A DNA stretch of 64,000 nucleotides from Exiguobacterium mexicanum (lineage in GTDB: Bacteria; Bacillota; Bacilli; Exiguobacteriales; Exiguobacteriaceae), in assembly GCF_005960665.1 (NCBI RefSeq), contig NZ_CP040676.1:2080001-2144000 (forward strand). The letters run 5' to 3'. The position numbers and the translations under genes are program-made. The stretch's first letter is position 1; each line of letters begins with the position of its first letter. Below, one piece after another: positions 32,899 to 41,286 of the stretch. Under the pieces are notes generated by a model. That model did not search any database. It had not been told where the DNA came from and was given only the letters and a program-made list of their open reading frames with translations.

Positions 32899-34280
32899 AG
32901 CAATACACGATCCGGAAGCGGATTTGGATCACCATCTGGACCGCTAGCCTCTTCTCCGCGTTCGTGTTCATCATCATGACGTTTTACTTATACGACAAGT
33001 TCTATATTCAGACGCAGGAAGAACTGCTCATCAACCGCGGAGAGAAGCTCGTCACCATCTACAAGGCGGACGGCTTCTCTGACGCGTTTTCGGACAGTAT
33101 GACGTACACGAACGAACTGACCGAGACGAAAGTGTTCCTCTCGTCGGTCAGGGAAGACAGTCTCGGCTCAGGCAAGACGTTTTTACGGGAACAAGACCTC
33201 GCCAAACTGCAAGACGGCTACGCGATCTCCGTCACCCGTAAACACCCGACCGAGGATGTGGATATCCTGATGTCCGCCTTCCCGCTCATCCGGGACGGCG
33301 AGCTCGATAATGCGCTCATCCTATATATGGAGTTAAGTAAAATCAGTGAGCCGTTCCAACCGATTCGGCTTATGATCACGTTCTTGCTCATCTTGATGAT
33401 CGTGAACTTGCTCATCTTCGGGACGCAAATTATCGATACGATCATTCAGCCACTCATACAAATGAAGCGAGCCTCGCAAGTATATGCCAAAGGCGACTTC
33501 TCGCACCGTATCCCAATTTATTACGACGATGAAATTGGCGAGCTCGCCGAGACGCTGAACCGGATGGCCGAGTCACTCGGTCTCGTCGAAGAGCAACGGA
33601 AAGAATTTTTGGCGAACGTCAGTCATGAATTGCGGACACCGTTGTCATATATTCGGGGCTATACGGAAATGCTCCAAGACCCGTCGCTCGACGAGAAAAC
33701 GAAAAACCAATATTACGAAATCATCGAGAATGAGACAGAGCGCTTGCAACGGCTCGTCAACGACTTGCTCGACTTGGCCCAACTCGAACGCGACTCATAT
33801 CCGATGACGAAAGAACCGGTCGTCTATTCGCAAGTGCTCGAAGATGTGTTGTACCGTTTCGAGCCGATTGCCGGGGCGAAAGGCGTCACAATCGAGACGG
33901 ACCTCGATTTCGACTTGATTATTCTTGGGGACCACGACCGGCTCGAGCAAGTCGTTGGAAACTTGCTCGATAACGCCCTTCGCTACACCGAAGCCGGGAA
34001 ATCGATCCATGTGAAGACATATGCGACCGCCGACAATGCCGTCACCGAGATTCGGGACGAAGGTCGGGGGATCCCGAAAGAGGATCTCGATCAATTGACG
34101 AAGCGATTTTACCGTGTCAATAAGTCACGCACACGCGAAGATGGCGGGACCGGGCTCGGCCTCGCCATCGCCAAACACATCATGGAACGCCACGGCGGCT
34201 CGATGCACTTCACTTCAGAAGTTGGCAACGGAACGACCGTCACGCTCACATTGCCGCTCTTGCCGGACAAAGACATATAA
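32895..34280 (+). CDS. Membrane sensor histidine kinase
   Basis: A 461-residue kinase with two transmembrane helices (about residues 12-34 and 158-180) enclosing an extracellular sensor of about 120 residues. A HAMP domain follows, then the HisKA domain with the phosphorylated H244 (NVSHELRTPLSYI), and an ATPase domain (N-box NLLDNALRYT, DEGRGIPKEDL, GTGLGLAI). It partners the response regulator immediately upstream. The sensor domain does not point to a known signal. Confidence 0.92.
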   Translation: MKQYTIRKRIWITIWTASLFSAFVFIIMTFYLYDKFYIQTQEELLINRGEKLVTIYKADGFSDAFSDSMTYTNELTETKVFLSSVREDSLGSGKTFLREQDLAKLQDGYAISVTRKHPTEDVDILMSAFPLIRDGELDNALILYMELSKISEPFQPIRLMITFLLILMIVNLLIFGTQIIDTIIQPLIQMKRASQVYAKGDFSHRIPIYYDDEIGELAETLNRMAESLGLVEEQRKEFLANVSHELRTPLSYIRGYTEMLQDPSLDEKTKNQYYEIIENETERLQRLVNDLLDLAQLERDSYPMTKEPVVYSQVLEDVLYRFEPIAGAKGVTIETDLDFDLIILGDHDRLEQVVGNLLDNALRYTEAGKSIHVKTYATADNAVTEIRDEGRGIPKEDLDQLTKRFYRVNKSRTREDGGTGLGLAIAKHIMERHGGSMHFTSEVGNGTTVTLTLPLLPDKDI

Positions 34281-34310
34281 AAAAGACAGCCGCGGCTGTC
34301 TTTTTTATAT
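34276..34310. terminator. Bidirectional terminator after the two-component operon
   Basis: Long symmetrical repeat: AAAAAAGACAGCC, then GC, then GGCTGTCTTTTTT. It serves the kinase gene and the convergent small gene at 34305. Confidence 0.92.
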
Positions 34311-34592
34311 GTCTTTGCCTTTATAGGCGTCATCTGATTCATTCATGAGACGTTCCCGCTCGGCGTGCGTCTGTGGATAACCATTCGCTTGCCACTCGGC
34401 CCGATAGTTCGAATCGAGTTGAGTGAGGCCTTCCTCCGCCTCATCCTTATCCGAATCGACACTTTCCATCTTGTCCATCTTGCTCCATGTATCGTCATCT
34501 CGGTCCTGAGTCAAGAGTGCCGCCACTTTTGGTGCGACGAGCGCGGCCCCAGCTACCCCGAGTACGATTCCCATCAATACTTTCTTATCCAT
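34305..34592 (-). CDS. Small membrane-anchored acidic protein
   Basis: A 95-residue protein I do not recognise as a named family. It has one N-terminal hydrophobic segment (about residues 5-27, GIVLGVAGAALVAPKVAALL), as in YtxH-like stress proteins. A hydrophilic acidic tail follows, rich in Asp, Glu and Ser. GGAGGGG lies upstream of ATG 34592. It is divergent from another small charged protein and shares with it a region with sigma-B-like promoter elements. A role in general stress is an inference from context only. Confidence 0.65.
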   Translation of the reverse strand: MDKKVLMGIVLGVAGAALVAPKVAALLTQDRDDDTWSKMDKMESVDSDKDEAEEGLTQLDSNYRAEWQANGYPQTHAERERLMNESDDAYKGKDI

Positions 34593-34648
34593 CCGAATAC
34601 CCCTCCTTAGTCACTATGTACGGATAATTCCACTGTTCTGCGAAATCG

Positions 34649-34693
34649 AAACCCATTTTCTAAAGCGTTTACACCTATTCAGGAAGTGGAATA
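34649..34693. promoter_or_regulatory. Overlapping divergent sigma-B-like promoter elements
   Basis: On the plus strand GTTTAC (34667-34672), 15 bases, then GGAATA (34688-34693). On the minus strand GTGTAA (34674-34669), 14 bases, then GGGTTT (34654-34649). Both resemble the sigma-B consensus GTTTAA-N12..15-GGGTAW with mismatches, and the -35 elements overlap. Confidence 0.35.
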
Positions 34694-34719
34694 ACAGTCA
34701 AGACAAGGAGGCGATGAAG

Positions 34720-34929
34720 ATGAAACAGTCAAAAGATACGTCCAAGCGACCGTTTGATAATCCGGATGCCGTCGATACGGACAAGGAGAGCATCTTCGAC
34801 CAGGAAGGGATGGAAACGGTCGACCCGATCCCGGTAGAAGAGCTGAACCAGAAAGTGAAAGATGAGAAACAAAAGCGGCACTCGAAGGATGACTCGGTCA
34901 GCGAGAAAAAATATGAGGGCAATAAATAA
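34720..34929 (+). CDS. Small highly charged hydrophilic protein
   Basis: A 69-residue protein with about half its residues charged (Lys, Glu, Asp), no hydrophobic segment and low complexity. It is probably disordered. ATG 34720 is preferred because AAGGAGG lies eight bases upstream; an in-frame ATG six bases earlier is too close. No family is recognised. Composition and the sigma-B-like promoter upstream recall small general-stress proteins of Bacillales. Confidence 0.6.
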   Translation: MKQSKDTSKRPFDNPDAVDTDKESIFDQEGMETVDPIPVEELNQKVKDEKQKRHSKDDSVSEKKYEGNK

Positions 34930-34960
34930 AAATGCGGACGAAATTCGTCCGCATTTTTAT
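34926..34960. terminator. Bidirectional terminator between the small charged gene and cdd
   Basis: ATGCGGACGAA and TTCGTCCGCAT flanked by A- and T-tracts, between convergent genes. Confidence 0.92.
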
Positions 34961-35364
34961 GTTAAATCGCTTGGCGAGAAGCCGTAAGGCAACATCTCTT
35001 CTTTCGTCATCACTTTCGTCTCCCCGGCCATGTTCGCGAGAATCAATGTAAAGTCGTCACTGGCAAACTCGGCGATGACTTGACGGCAAGCGCCACATGG
35101 CGAGATTGGTCCGTCCGTGTCGCCGACGACGACGACAGTCTCGATTGCCTTGCTGCCTTCCGATACCGCTTTGAAGATGGCAGTCCGTTCTGCACACATC
35201 GACAAGCCGTACGAAGCGTTCTCGACGTTGCAACCCGAGATCTCTTTGCCGGTCTCGTCGATGACGACAGCCCCGACATTAAACTTCGAATAAGGAGTAT
35301 AGGCGCGCGACCGTGCATCAATCGCTTTATGGACAAGCTCGTTCACTTTTTCTTGTGGGATCAT
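34957..35364 (-). CDS. cdd: Cytidine deaminase
   Basis: A 135-residue homotetrameric-type deaminase that converts cytidine and deoxycytidine to uridine and deoxyuridine in pyrimidine salvage. Zinc ligands C57, C90 and C93 and the proton shuttle E59 (CAE, PCGAC) are all present. In B. subtilis cdd sits near era; here it stands alone, with its own promoter and a cre site overlapping the -35 element, which suggests carbon catabolite control. Confidence 0.95.
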   Translation of the reverse strand: MIPQEKVNELVHKAIDARSRAYTPYSKFNVGAVVIDETGKEISGCNVENASYGLSMCAERTAIFKAVSEGSKAIETVVVVGDTDGPISPCGACRQVIAEFASDDFTLILANMAGETKVMTKEEMLPYGFSPSDLT

Positions 35365-35413
35365 CTGATGTTCCTCCGCTTCTTAACGTTTATCAAAGAA
35401 GTCTGACATCTGA

Positions 35414-35442
35414 ACTATAACGTGAAATCGATTGACTTGCAA
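35414..35442 (-). promoter_or_regulatory. Promoter of cdd
   Basis: On the minus strand TTGCAA (35442-35437), a 17-base spacer and TATAGT (35419-35414), 50 bases before the cdd start codon. Confidence 0.6.
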
Positions 35443-35451
35443 GCGTTTTCA
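35438..35451 (-). promoter_or_regulatory. cre site (CcpA operator) overlapping the cdd -35
   Basis: On the minus strand TGAAAACGCTTGCA fits the cre consensus TGNAANCGNTNNCA fully. It covers the -35 hexamer of the cdd promoter, a position for direct repression. Confidence 0.6.
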
Positions 35452-35459
35452 CAACCCCG

Positions 35460-36836
35460 TCAATACTTTTTCTTTTTCTTCTTCTCGAAGACGACGATTG
35501 ACTCAACATGCGCCGTCTGCGGGAACATATCGTACGGCTGAATATAGTTGATTTTATAGTCGGCTTTCATGAGTTGATCCGCGTCACGCGCGAGCGTCTG
35601 CGGGTTACATGACACGTACACGATGCGTTTCGCTTTCGATGAAATCATCGCATTCAACAGTTGATGATCGACCCCCGTGCGCGGCGGGTCGACGACGATG
35701 ACGTCTGGAATCCATCCGTCTTTCACCCAGCGCGGGATCCAATGTTCGGCCCGGCCTTCGACATAAGTCGCATGGCTGAAGCCGTTCTCACGCATGTGCG
35801 CGTTCGCATCTTCGACCGCTTCCGGGACGACTTCCATCCCACGGATCTCTTTTGCGTGCGGCGCGAGCCATAGCCCGATCGAACCGACACCGGCATACGC
35901 ATCGATGACGCGCTCTTCGCCCGTGAGTCCAGCCGCCTCGACGACTTCACGATACATGATTTCTGTCTGAGCCGGGTTGAGCTGGAAGAACGCGCGCGGT
36001 GACAAGTGGTAATGGACGTCATCGAGTTGCTCGTCCATCTTGTCTTGACCGGCGATATGGACCGTACGGTAACCGAAGATGACACCCGAACGGTTCGAGT
36101 TGATATTAATGTGGAACGATACGACGTTCGGTAACGCCATGATGCGATCGCTCAATTCATCTAAACGCGGGACGTCCTCGTTCCCGACGACGAGCACGAC
36201 TTGGACATCGTCTGTCTTGTAGCCTGAGCGGACGATGACGGTACGGGCGAAACCGACGTCACGGCGCGCATCGTATACCGGGATGTCGAGCTCGTTCAAA
36301 ATACGGACGATGGCGTTGTTAATGTTCGTCGTGTCGCGCTGCTGTACCATGCAGTGTTCGATTGGCACGAGTTCGTTCGTGTTCGGTTTGTAGAGACCCG
36401 ACACGATCTCGCCGCGGCGCGTCGAGAGCGGGAATTGTGACTTGTTGCGGTAATACCAAGGGTTGTCCATCCCTTTCGTACCACGGATATCCGATTTGTC
36501 GACGTTCAATTTCGTCTTTTGACGGAAGGCGTTGCGGACGATCTCTTCTTTATAGTCCATCTGCAGGCGCGGACTCATATGTTGAATCTGGCAACCGCCA
36601 CACTCGTCATAAATCGGACACGGCGGTTTGACCCGGTCCGGTGAATCATTATCGCGCTTGATGACGCGCGCCTCGGCGTAGTTCCGCTCGACGCGCGTAA
36701 TTTCGACTTTCGCCTTCTCTCCCGGCAATAAGTTCGGAATGAAGATGACCATGCGATCAATCGTCGCGATGCCCTCTCCGTTAATGCCTAGCCGCTCGGC
36801 TTGGGCGCTAGTGTATTCTCCTACGATCAGTTTCAA
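35460..36836 (-). CDS. rlmCD: 23S rRNA (uracil-C5)-methyltransferase RlmCD
   Basis: A 458-residue RumA-type enzyme. An N-terminal TRAM domain (about 1-60) is followed by a [4Fe-4S] cysteine cluster (PPCPIYDECGGCQIQH plus a later HCMV). The C-terminal SAM domain has the VIDAYAGVGSIGLWLA motif, VVDPPRTG, and catalytic cysteine VSCNPQTLARD. The Bacillus enzyme methylates U747 and U1939 of 23S rRNA. The tail ends in a run of lysines (EKKKKKKY). It overlaps the small gene at 36833 by four bases. Confidence 0.9.
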   Translation of the reverse strand: MKLIVGEYTSAQAERLGINGEGIATIDRMVIFIPNLLPGEKAKVEITRVERNYAEARVIKRDNDSPDRVKPPCPIYDECGGCQIQHMSPRLQMDYKEEIVRNAFRQKTKLNVDKSDIRGTKGMDNPWYYRNKSQFPLSTRRGEIVSGLYKPNTNELVPIEHCMVQQRDTTNINNAIVRILNELDIPVYDARRDVGFARTVIVRSGYKTDDVQVVLVVGNEDVPRLDELSDRIMALPNVVSFHININSNRSGVIFGYRTVHIAGQDKMDEQLDDVHYHLSPRAFFQLNPAQTEIMYREVVEAAGLTGEERVIDAYAGVGSIGLWLAPHAKEIRGMEVVPEAVEDANAHMRENGFSHATYVEGRAEHWIPRWVKDGWIPDVIVVDPPRTGVDHQLLNAMISSKAKRIVYVSCNPQTLARDADQLMKADYKINYIQPYDMFPQTAHVESIVVFEKKKKKKY

Positions 36837-37042
36837 TGTGTTTCATCCTTTCGAGATACTTGTTCTAAATCTTTGGCGTAACGTACGACTTTCGCACGTA
36901 AGGAATCAATATCAGCTAACAATCGATGCAAATCCTCTGGCGTCGTGAATTCGTCCAACGTATTGACTGATAAGCACAGTAATTCCGTTCTCGATTTTAA
37001 CACGTTCATTTTTCCTGCCGTATCTGTTCGTGATTTACCCAT
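36833..37042 (-). CDS. Small helical protein (SE1561-like)
   Basis: A 69-residue protein predicted to be helical. The C-terminal part, TTPEDLHRLLADIDSLRAKV, resembles the short SE1561-type proteins of staphylococci and bacilli, which have no known function. AAAGGAG lies ten bases before ATG 37042. Its stop overlaps the start of rlmCD (ATGA), so both are probably translated from one mRNA. Family assignment is tentative. Confidence 0.55.
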   Translation of the reverse strand: MGKSRTDTAGKMNVLKSRTELLCLSVNTLDEFTTPEDLHRLLADIDSLRAKVVRYAKDLEQVSRKDETH

Positions 37043-37127
37043 CTCGTGATCGCTCCTTTGGTTCGTGACAAAGAGTTGTTATTATAGCATACTATTTCGT
37101 GTGACTTGATGAAAAGGTGGAATTGAT

Positions 37128-38234
37128 ATGCAAAACATCTCGACAACGTTTGATCCGTGGGAAGCATACCTCGATCAAACCGAGTTCGGTCGCCTCGTCC
37201 TTTCGAACGTCGAAGTGACGACGACCAAGCTATGCAATATGCGCTGCGAGCATTGCGCGGTCGGCTATATGCTCGACCAGACAGAAGAACCCGAAGTCCC
37301 ACTCGACTTATTGATTTCGCGTTTGGATGAAATCGAGCATTTACGCGCGTTTTCGATTACGGGCGGCGAACCGATGCTGTCGATGAAATCGGTGCGCAAC
37401 TACGTCGTCCCACTCTTGCGTTACGCTAAGGAGCGTGGCGCCCGGACACAAATCAACTCGAACTTGACGCTCCCACTCTCTCGCTACCATCTTATTACCC
37501 CTTACCTCGACGTTTTGCACATTTCGCATAACTGGGGCACAGATGCGGATTTCTTAGAGGGCGGTTTCGCGATGATGGACCGAAAACCGAGCGCGGAGGC
37601 ACGTTTGAAGATGCTTCAGACGATGAAAGACAACGCCCGTGCGCTTACGGCCGAGGGTGTGATTGTATCGGCCGAGACGATGCTCAACAAACGGACGATT
37701 CCGCACTTGAAGGCAATCCATGAAGAGATTGTCGCACTCGGCTGTCAACGTCATGAAGTGCACCCAATGTACCCCGCCGATTTTGCAAGTGCGCTCGAGT
37801 CGGCGTCGCTCCCTGACACCCGCCAGGCGATTCACGACCTGCTCGATGTCCGGGATGAGAACGTTTGGATGCTGTTCGGAACGTTGCCGTTCTATGCTTG
37901 TTCCGAGTTACCGGAAGACCGCGCTTTATTGAAACGGCTCCACGAGGCGAAGAACGTGACCGTGCGAAGCGACCCGGATGGCCGCTCACGCCTCAACACG
38001 AACATCTTCGACGGCCAAATCATCGTCACCGACTTCGGCGATGAGCTCGGCACGCTCGGGACGTTGTATGACACCTCGTTCCAAGACGCGTATGAGGCGT
38101 GGACGAACAGCAGTTTGAACGCCACACTGTCCTGCCACTGTCCGGCTGTCAAATGCCTCGGCCCGAACGCACTCGTCAAACAAGCGTACTATCCTGACGT
38201 GAACTTCCGGGAACGTGTGGCCGAACCGTTTTAA
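37128..38234 (+). CDS. yfkAB: Radical SAM protein YfkAB
   Basis: A 368-residue radical SAM enzyme. It has the cluster motif CNMRCEHC (CxxxCxxC, about residues 36-43), the GGEP-like SAM motif TGGEPML and a C-terminal CHCPAVKC (CxCxxxxC). This combination defines the YfkAB family, for which the C-terminal cysteines probably bind a second cluster. In B. subtilis 168 the gene is split as yfkA/yfkB; here it is one intact frame. The substrate is unknown. Confidence 0.92.
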   Translation: MQNISTTFDPWEAYLDQTEFGRLVLSNVEVTTTKLCNMRCEHCAVGYMLDQTEEPEVPLDLLISRLDEIEHLRAFSITGGEPMLSMKSVRNYVVPLLRYAKERGARTQINSNLTLPLSRYHLITPYLDVLHISHNWGTDADFLEGGFAMMDRKPSAEARLKMLQTMKDNARALTAEGVIVSAETMLNKRTIPHLKAIHEEIVALGCQRHEVHPMYPADFASALESASLPDTRQAIHDLLDVRDENVWMLFGTLPFYACSELPEDRALLKRLHEAKNVTVRSDPDGRSRLNTNIFDGQIIVTDFGDELGTLGTLYDTSFQDAYEAWTNSSLNATLSCHCPAVKCLGPNALVKQAYYPDVNFRERVAEPF

Positions 38235-38287
38235 TTACTTCGATTCGGGAAATATTCAGTATATAAACTGAATCGAGGTGTTTGAAG

Positions 38288-38482
38288 ATGACAGCCATCT
38301 ATGTATTTATGATCACCGTCATGGCCATCATCATTTTCGGTGGTGTGCTCAGCATCTTATTGACAGCCGCATTCGTTTCAGACAAAGTAGACCGTGATGA
38401 AGTATTCAGTCAAGGCAGTTGGGACGATGAACTTTTACACTTGAACCATGTACCCCAACCGATTGACGAGCCAAAAAGCTGA
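38288..38482 (+). CDS. Small single-pass membrane protein
   Basis: A 64-residue protein: one hydrophobic segment (about residues 3-30) and an acidic cytoplasmic or external tail. ATG 38288 has GAGGTG seven bases upstream. No family is recognised. It ends inside a terminator hairpin. It lies between yfkAB and an MFS gene on the same strand. Confidence 0.6.
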   Translation: MTAIYVFMITVMAIIIFGGVLSILLTAAFVSDKVDRDEVFSQGSWDDELLHLNHVPQPIDEPKS

Positions 38483-38501
38483 GACCCTTCTCAGCCTTTT
38501 A
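38473..38501 (+). terminator. Terminator after the small membrane protein gene
   Basis: GCTGAGA-ccct-TCTCAGC then CTTTT; the stem includes the stop codon. Confidence 0.82.
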
Positions 38502-38527
38502 CTATGCAATCAATGATGAGGTGAACT

Positions 38528-39670
38528 ATGCAACGCTTTCGATTTTCGATTTTATTACTTGTCGTCTTTATCTCCGGCTTGATTCAAGGTGCGCTCATCC
38601 CGCTCTTGTCGACACTCATCGAACGGGACGGCAACCCGGCCTGGTTGAACGGGTTGAATGCGACGATGCTCTACTTAGGCGTCATCGTCTCTGCGCCGCT
38701 ACTCGAACGGTTCGTCCGCAAGTACGGGTTTCGGCCGACCATCGTCCTCGGCATCGTCTTGACGGCGCTTGCCACGTTCTTCTTGCCGCTCTGGCCGTCA
38801 CTGCTCATGTGGGCACTCATGCGTTTCGTCATCGGGTTCGGGGATTCGGCGCTCCATTACGGATCCCAAGTGTGGGTCACGTCTGCGAGCGAGAAGCGAA
38901 GTCTTGGCCGGGCGATGGCGTATTACGGGATGGCGTTCAGCCTCGGATTCGCGGTCGGCCCGCTCATCGCCCCGCTCGTCGACCTCCACTTTTGGCTGCC
39001 GTTCCTCGTCTTGATCGTCTTCTGTCTCGCATCCTTGTTCTTGATCTTCAAGGTCGACAACGAGTACCCTGAGGCTGAGAAAGTGAAGACCGACTCGAAA
39101 GGACGCATCCGCCTCGTCCTCATCGGCGGCGGATATACGCTCTTACCTGCTTTTACATACGGGTTCCTTGAGGCGAGCTTGAATGCCAACTTACCGATTT
39201 TCACGGTCCGCAACGACATCGGGCTGACACAGACGAGTACGCTCATCACGACGTTCATCGTCGCCTCGATCATCGTCCAGTTACCGCTCGGTCGCCTCGC
39301 CGATCACTTCGGGAAGAAACGCATCCTGCAAATCGTGTTGACGCTCGGAACGCTCGTCTTCGCCGTCGCCAACCTGGCCGTCGACCATTACGCCTGGCTG
39401 CTCGTCTTGTTCGCTCTTGCCGGAGCCGGTCTCGGCTCCACGTATTCTCTCGGTTTGGCTCATATGACAGAAGTGTTGCCACGTTCGTTGTTACCGACCG
39501 GCAATATGCTCTATAGCATCTCGTTCAGCGTCGGTTCGATCAGCGGACCGATGATTGGCGCGTTTTGGATTGCGTTACCGAAAGAAGTGTATTTCTTGAT
39601 GTACACACTTATTCTCGGCATCTTGGCTGTGAGTCTGTTCACAGCGAAAGCGAAGCCGATCGATGCATAA
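38528..39670 (+). CDS. MFS transporter (YfkF-like)
   Basis: A 380-residue major-facilitator protein with twelve hydrophobic segments. It shows RFVRKYGFRPTIVLG in the loop 2-3 region and GRLADHFGKKRILQ in the loop 8-9 region. Its neighbour yfkAB suggests it could correspond to YfkF of B. subtilis, a putative drug exporter, but that is from context. ATG 38528 follows a GAGGTG. A perfect terminator closes the unit. Confidence 0.78.
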   Translation: MQRFRFSILLLVVFISGLIQGALIPLLSTLIERDGNPAWLNGLNATMLYLGVIVSAPLLERFVRKYGFRPTIVLGIVLTALATFFLPLWPSLLMWALMRFVIGFGDSALHYGSQVWVTSASEKRSLGRAMAYYGMAFSLGFAVGPLIAPLVDLHFWLPFLVLIVFCLASLFLIFKVDNEYPEAEKVKTDSKGRIRLVLIGGGYTLLPAFTYGFLEASLNANLPIFTVRNDIGLTQTSTLITTFIVASIIVQLPLGRLADHFGKKRILQIVLTLGTLVFAVANLAVDHYAWLLVLFALAGAGLGSTYSLGLAHMTEVLPRSLLPTGNMLYSISFSVGSISGPMIGAFWIALPKEVYFLMYTLILGILAVSLFTAKAKPIDA

Positions 39671-39703
39671 AAGGGTGAGTCTCAACGGAGACTCACCCTT
39701 TTT
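39670..39703 (+). terminator. Terminator after the MFS gene
   Basis: AAGGGTGAGTCTC-aacg-GAGACTCACCCTT followed by TTT, no mismatches. Confidence 0.93.
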
Positions 39704-39711
39704 CGTATCAC

Positions 39712-40014
39712 TCATTCCTTGATTGGACCGAGACGAACGTCGTTCCGTTCGAACGCGCGCATGAACGCTTCATCGAGCGCGAACGGTTCTGTCTCTAGTG
39801 AGGCCAGCACGTCCGACTTGATTGTGACTTCAATGACGCGATCATTGATATGCCACTTCGTCTGGATGTCCTCCCCTTGCCTCGTTGCACGCGCGTCCAC
39901 TTGGTCGTGATGCTCCTTCAATCCGCGACTTACGCACTTCATCACGTATTTGACGTACTCGTCCCGTGGTTGACGCGAGATGAGTATATTTCGGACAATC
40001 GGATTTCTTGCCAT
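39712..40014 (-). CDS. Hypothetical protein, 100 residues
   Basis: A soluble, basic-to-neutral protein of 100 residues that I do not recognise. The N-terminal 40 residues are basic (RNPIVRNILISRQPRDEYV). A possible beta-strand pair (KWHINDRVIEVTIKSD) lies in the middle. The start ATG 40014 has GGAGG eight bases upstream, which supports a real gene. It stands alone between two convergent or same-strand transporters. Confidence 0.6.
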   Translation of the reverse strand: MARNPIVRNILISRQPRDEYVKYVMKCVSRGLKEHHDQVDARATRQGEDIQTKWHINDRVIEVTIKSDVLASLETEPFALDEAFMRAFERNDVRLGPIKE

Positions 40015-40152
40015 GGCACAATCCTCCCTTCTATCAGATTCGCACGCAAGTCTTTACAACGAAGACCGATTTCCAACTGAAAGAATTCAGAATTTTTAAT
40101 ATATTTTGCCATGGGAACAAGATTCCGTCAACCGTGCGTCAGCATTGTTTGA

Positions 40153-41088
40153 TCAACGGGCCGAACGGTTGACTCGCCCCTGGAAATAAGTCGAGAGATA
40201 GATGCCCGCGATGACGAACAATAATCCGACAAGCGCGTTCCACGGGATCGTTTCACCGAGTAAAACGCTAGATAAGACGACACCGAATAAGGGAACAAAA
40301 AACATATAAAGTGATACCCGGCTGACCGGATTATATTTCATGAGTGTGTTCCATAACGTGAACCCGATTGCAGACAAGAGCGCGAGATACAGCAAGAAGA
40401 AAAGCGTCGTGACCGTGTAAGGAAGGAACACATCCCCTGGCGCGAGCACATAGCCGACGACGAGAAGACCGAGCGAGCCGAAGACCATCGCCCAAGCCGT
40501 CATCGGGGCGACATCATGTGCGCGTGAGTAGTCTTTCGCAATCAAGTTCCCGAACGCCCCTGAGATCATCGCCATAATGAGCAAGATCTCGCCAATCCCA
40601 AATCCTATCTCTGCGTGCGCTGTCGGCCAGTTGGCGATGACGATCCCAGAGAACCCGAGTGTGAGGGCAATCCCCTTCAATCGGTTGAGACGATCATCCT
40701 CATAACGGAAATGGGCAAGCGCCATTTGGAAGAATGAGGTCGATCCCGCGATAATCGAACCTTGCACCCCGGTCGAGATGGAAAGCCCGATATAAAAGAA
40801 CAAATATTGTAAGAATGTCAAAAATGCCCCTAAATGTGCATACGCCTTCAACTTTTCCGCGTTTAATCGAATCGGCCGTTTGAAGACGAGGCGGCTAATC
40901 ACGAGCAAGAGCAGTCCGGACAATAAAAAGCGTTCGCCGGCAAAAAACAACTGCTGGCCGTACTCGTGCTCTTGAATATCAAGCGCCTCGTAGCTCAGTT
41001 TGATGAACGGGAACGCGCTCCCCCATAAAAACGTGTTGAATAGCGCGAGGAACGTGACCGTCCAAGGGCGTTGAAATACATTTTGCAT
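40153..41088 (-). CDS. EamA-family (DMT) metabolite transporter
   Basis: A 311-residue membrane protein with ten transmembrane segments in two EamA repeats. The first repeat opens with NTFLWGSAFPFIKLS; the second has MISGAFGNLIAKDY. The C-terminal GETIPWNALVGLLFVIAGIY is typical of drug/metabolite transporters. AAGGAG lies ten bases before ATG 41088. It is divergent from the P-type ATPase. The substrate (amino acids, purines or others) is not apparent. Confidence 0.85.
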   Translation of the reverse strand: MQNVFQRPWTVTFLALFNTFLWGSAFPFIKLSYEALDIQEHEYGQQLFFAGERFLLSGLLLLVISRLVFKRPIRLNAEKLKAYAHLGAFLTFLQYLFFYIGLSISTGVQGSIIAGSTSFFQMALAHFRYEDDRLNRLKGIALTLGFSGIVIANWPTAHAEIGFGIGEILLIMAMISGAFGNLIAKDYSRAHDVAPMTAWAMVFGSLGLLVVGYVLAPGDVFLPYTVTTLFFLLYLALLSAIGFTLWNTLMKYNPVSRVSLYMFFVPLFGVVLSSVLLGETIPWNALVGLLFVIAGIYLSTYFQGRVNRSAR

Positions 41089-41153
41089 GACACAAAAACT
41101 CCTTAATCTTTTAGTTTGTGAGTTATTACGATTGGTGCTAAAATAGACTTACA

Positions 41154-41168
41154 TGATAATCATTATAA
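41154..41168. promoter_or_regulatory. Fur/PerR-type box 1 upstream of the P-type ATPase
   Basis: TGATAATCATTATAA is a 7-1-7 inverted repeat. Its left half matches the Fur box (TGATAAT) and its right half matches the PerR box (ATTATAA). Confidence 0.65.
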
Positions 41169-41216
41169 ATAAGGTATGAGCTTAAACTCGTATTAAATCC
41201 AATCATATCAAAAATA

Positions 41217-41248
41217 GATAATGATAATCATCCTCAATCATTATCATT
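41217..41248. promoter_or_regulatory. Fur/PerR-type box 2 upstream of the P-type ATPase
   Basis: GATAATGATAATCAT (41217-41231) begins a near-perfect classical Fur box, and AATGATAAT is repeated in inverse orientation as ATTATCATT at 41240-41248. Together they form a larger dyad just upstream of the coding region. Confidence 0.65.
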
Positions 41249-41286
41249 TAACTGATATATATTCTCATTTAGAAAGAGGTGCTCAC

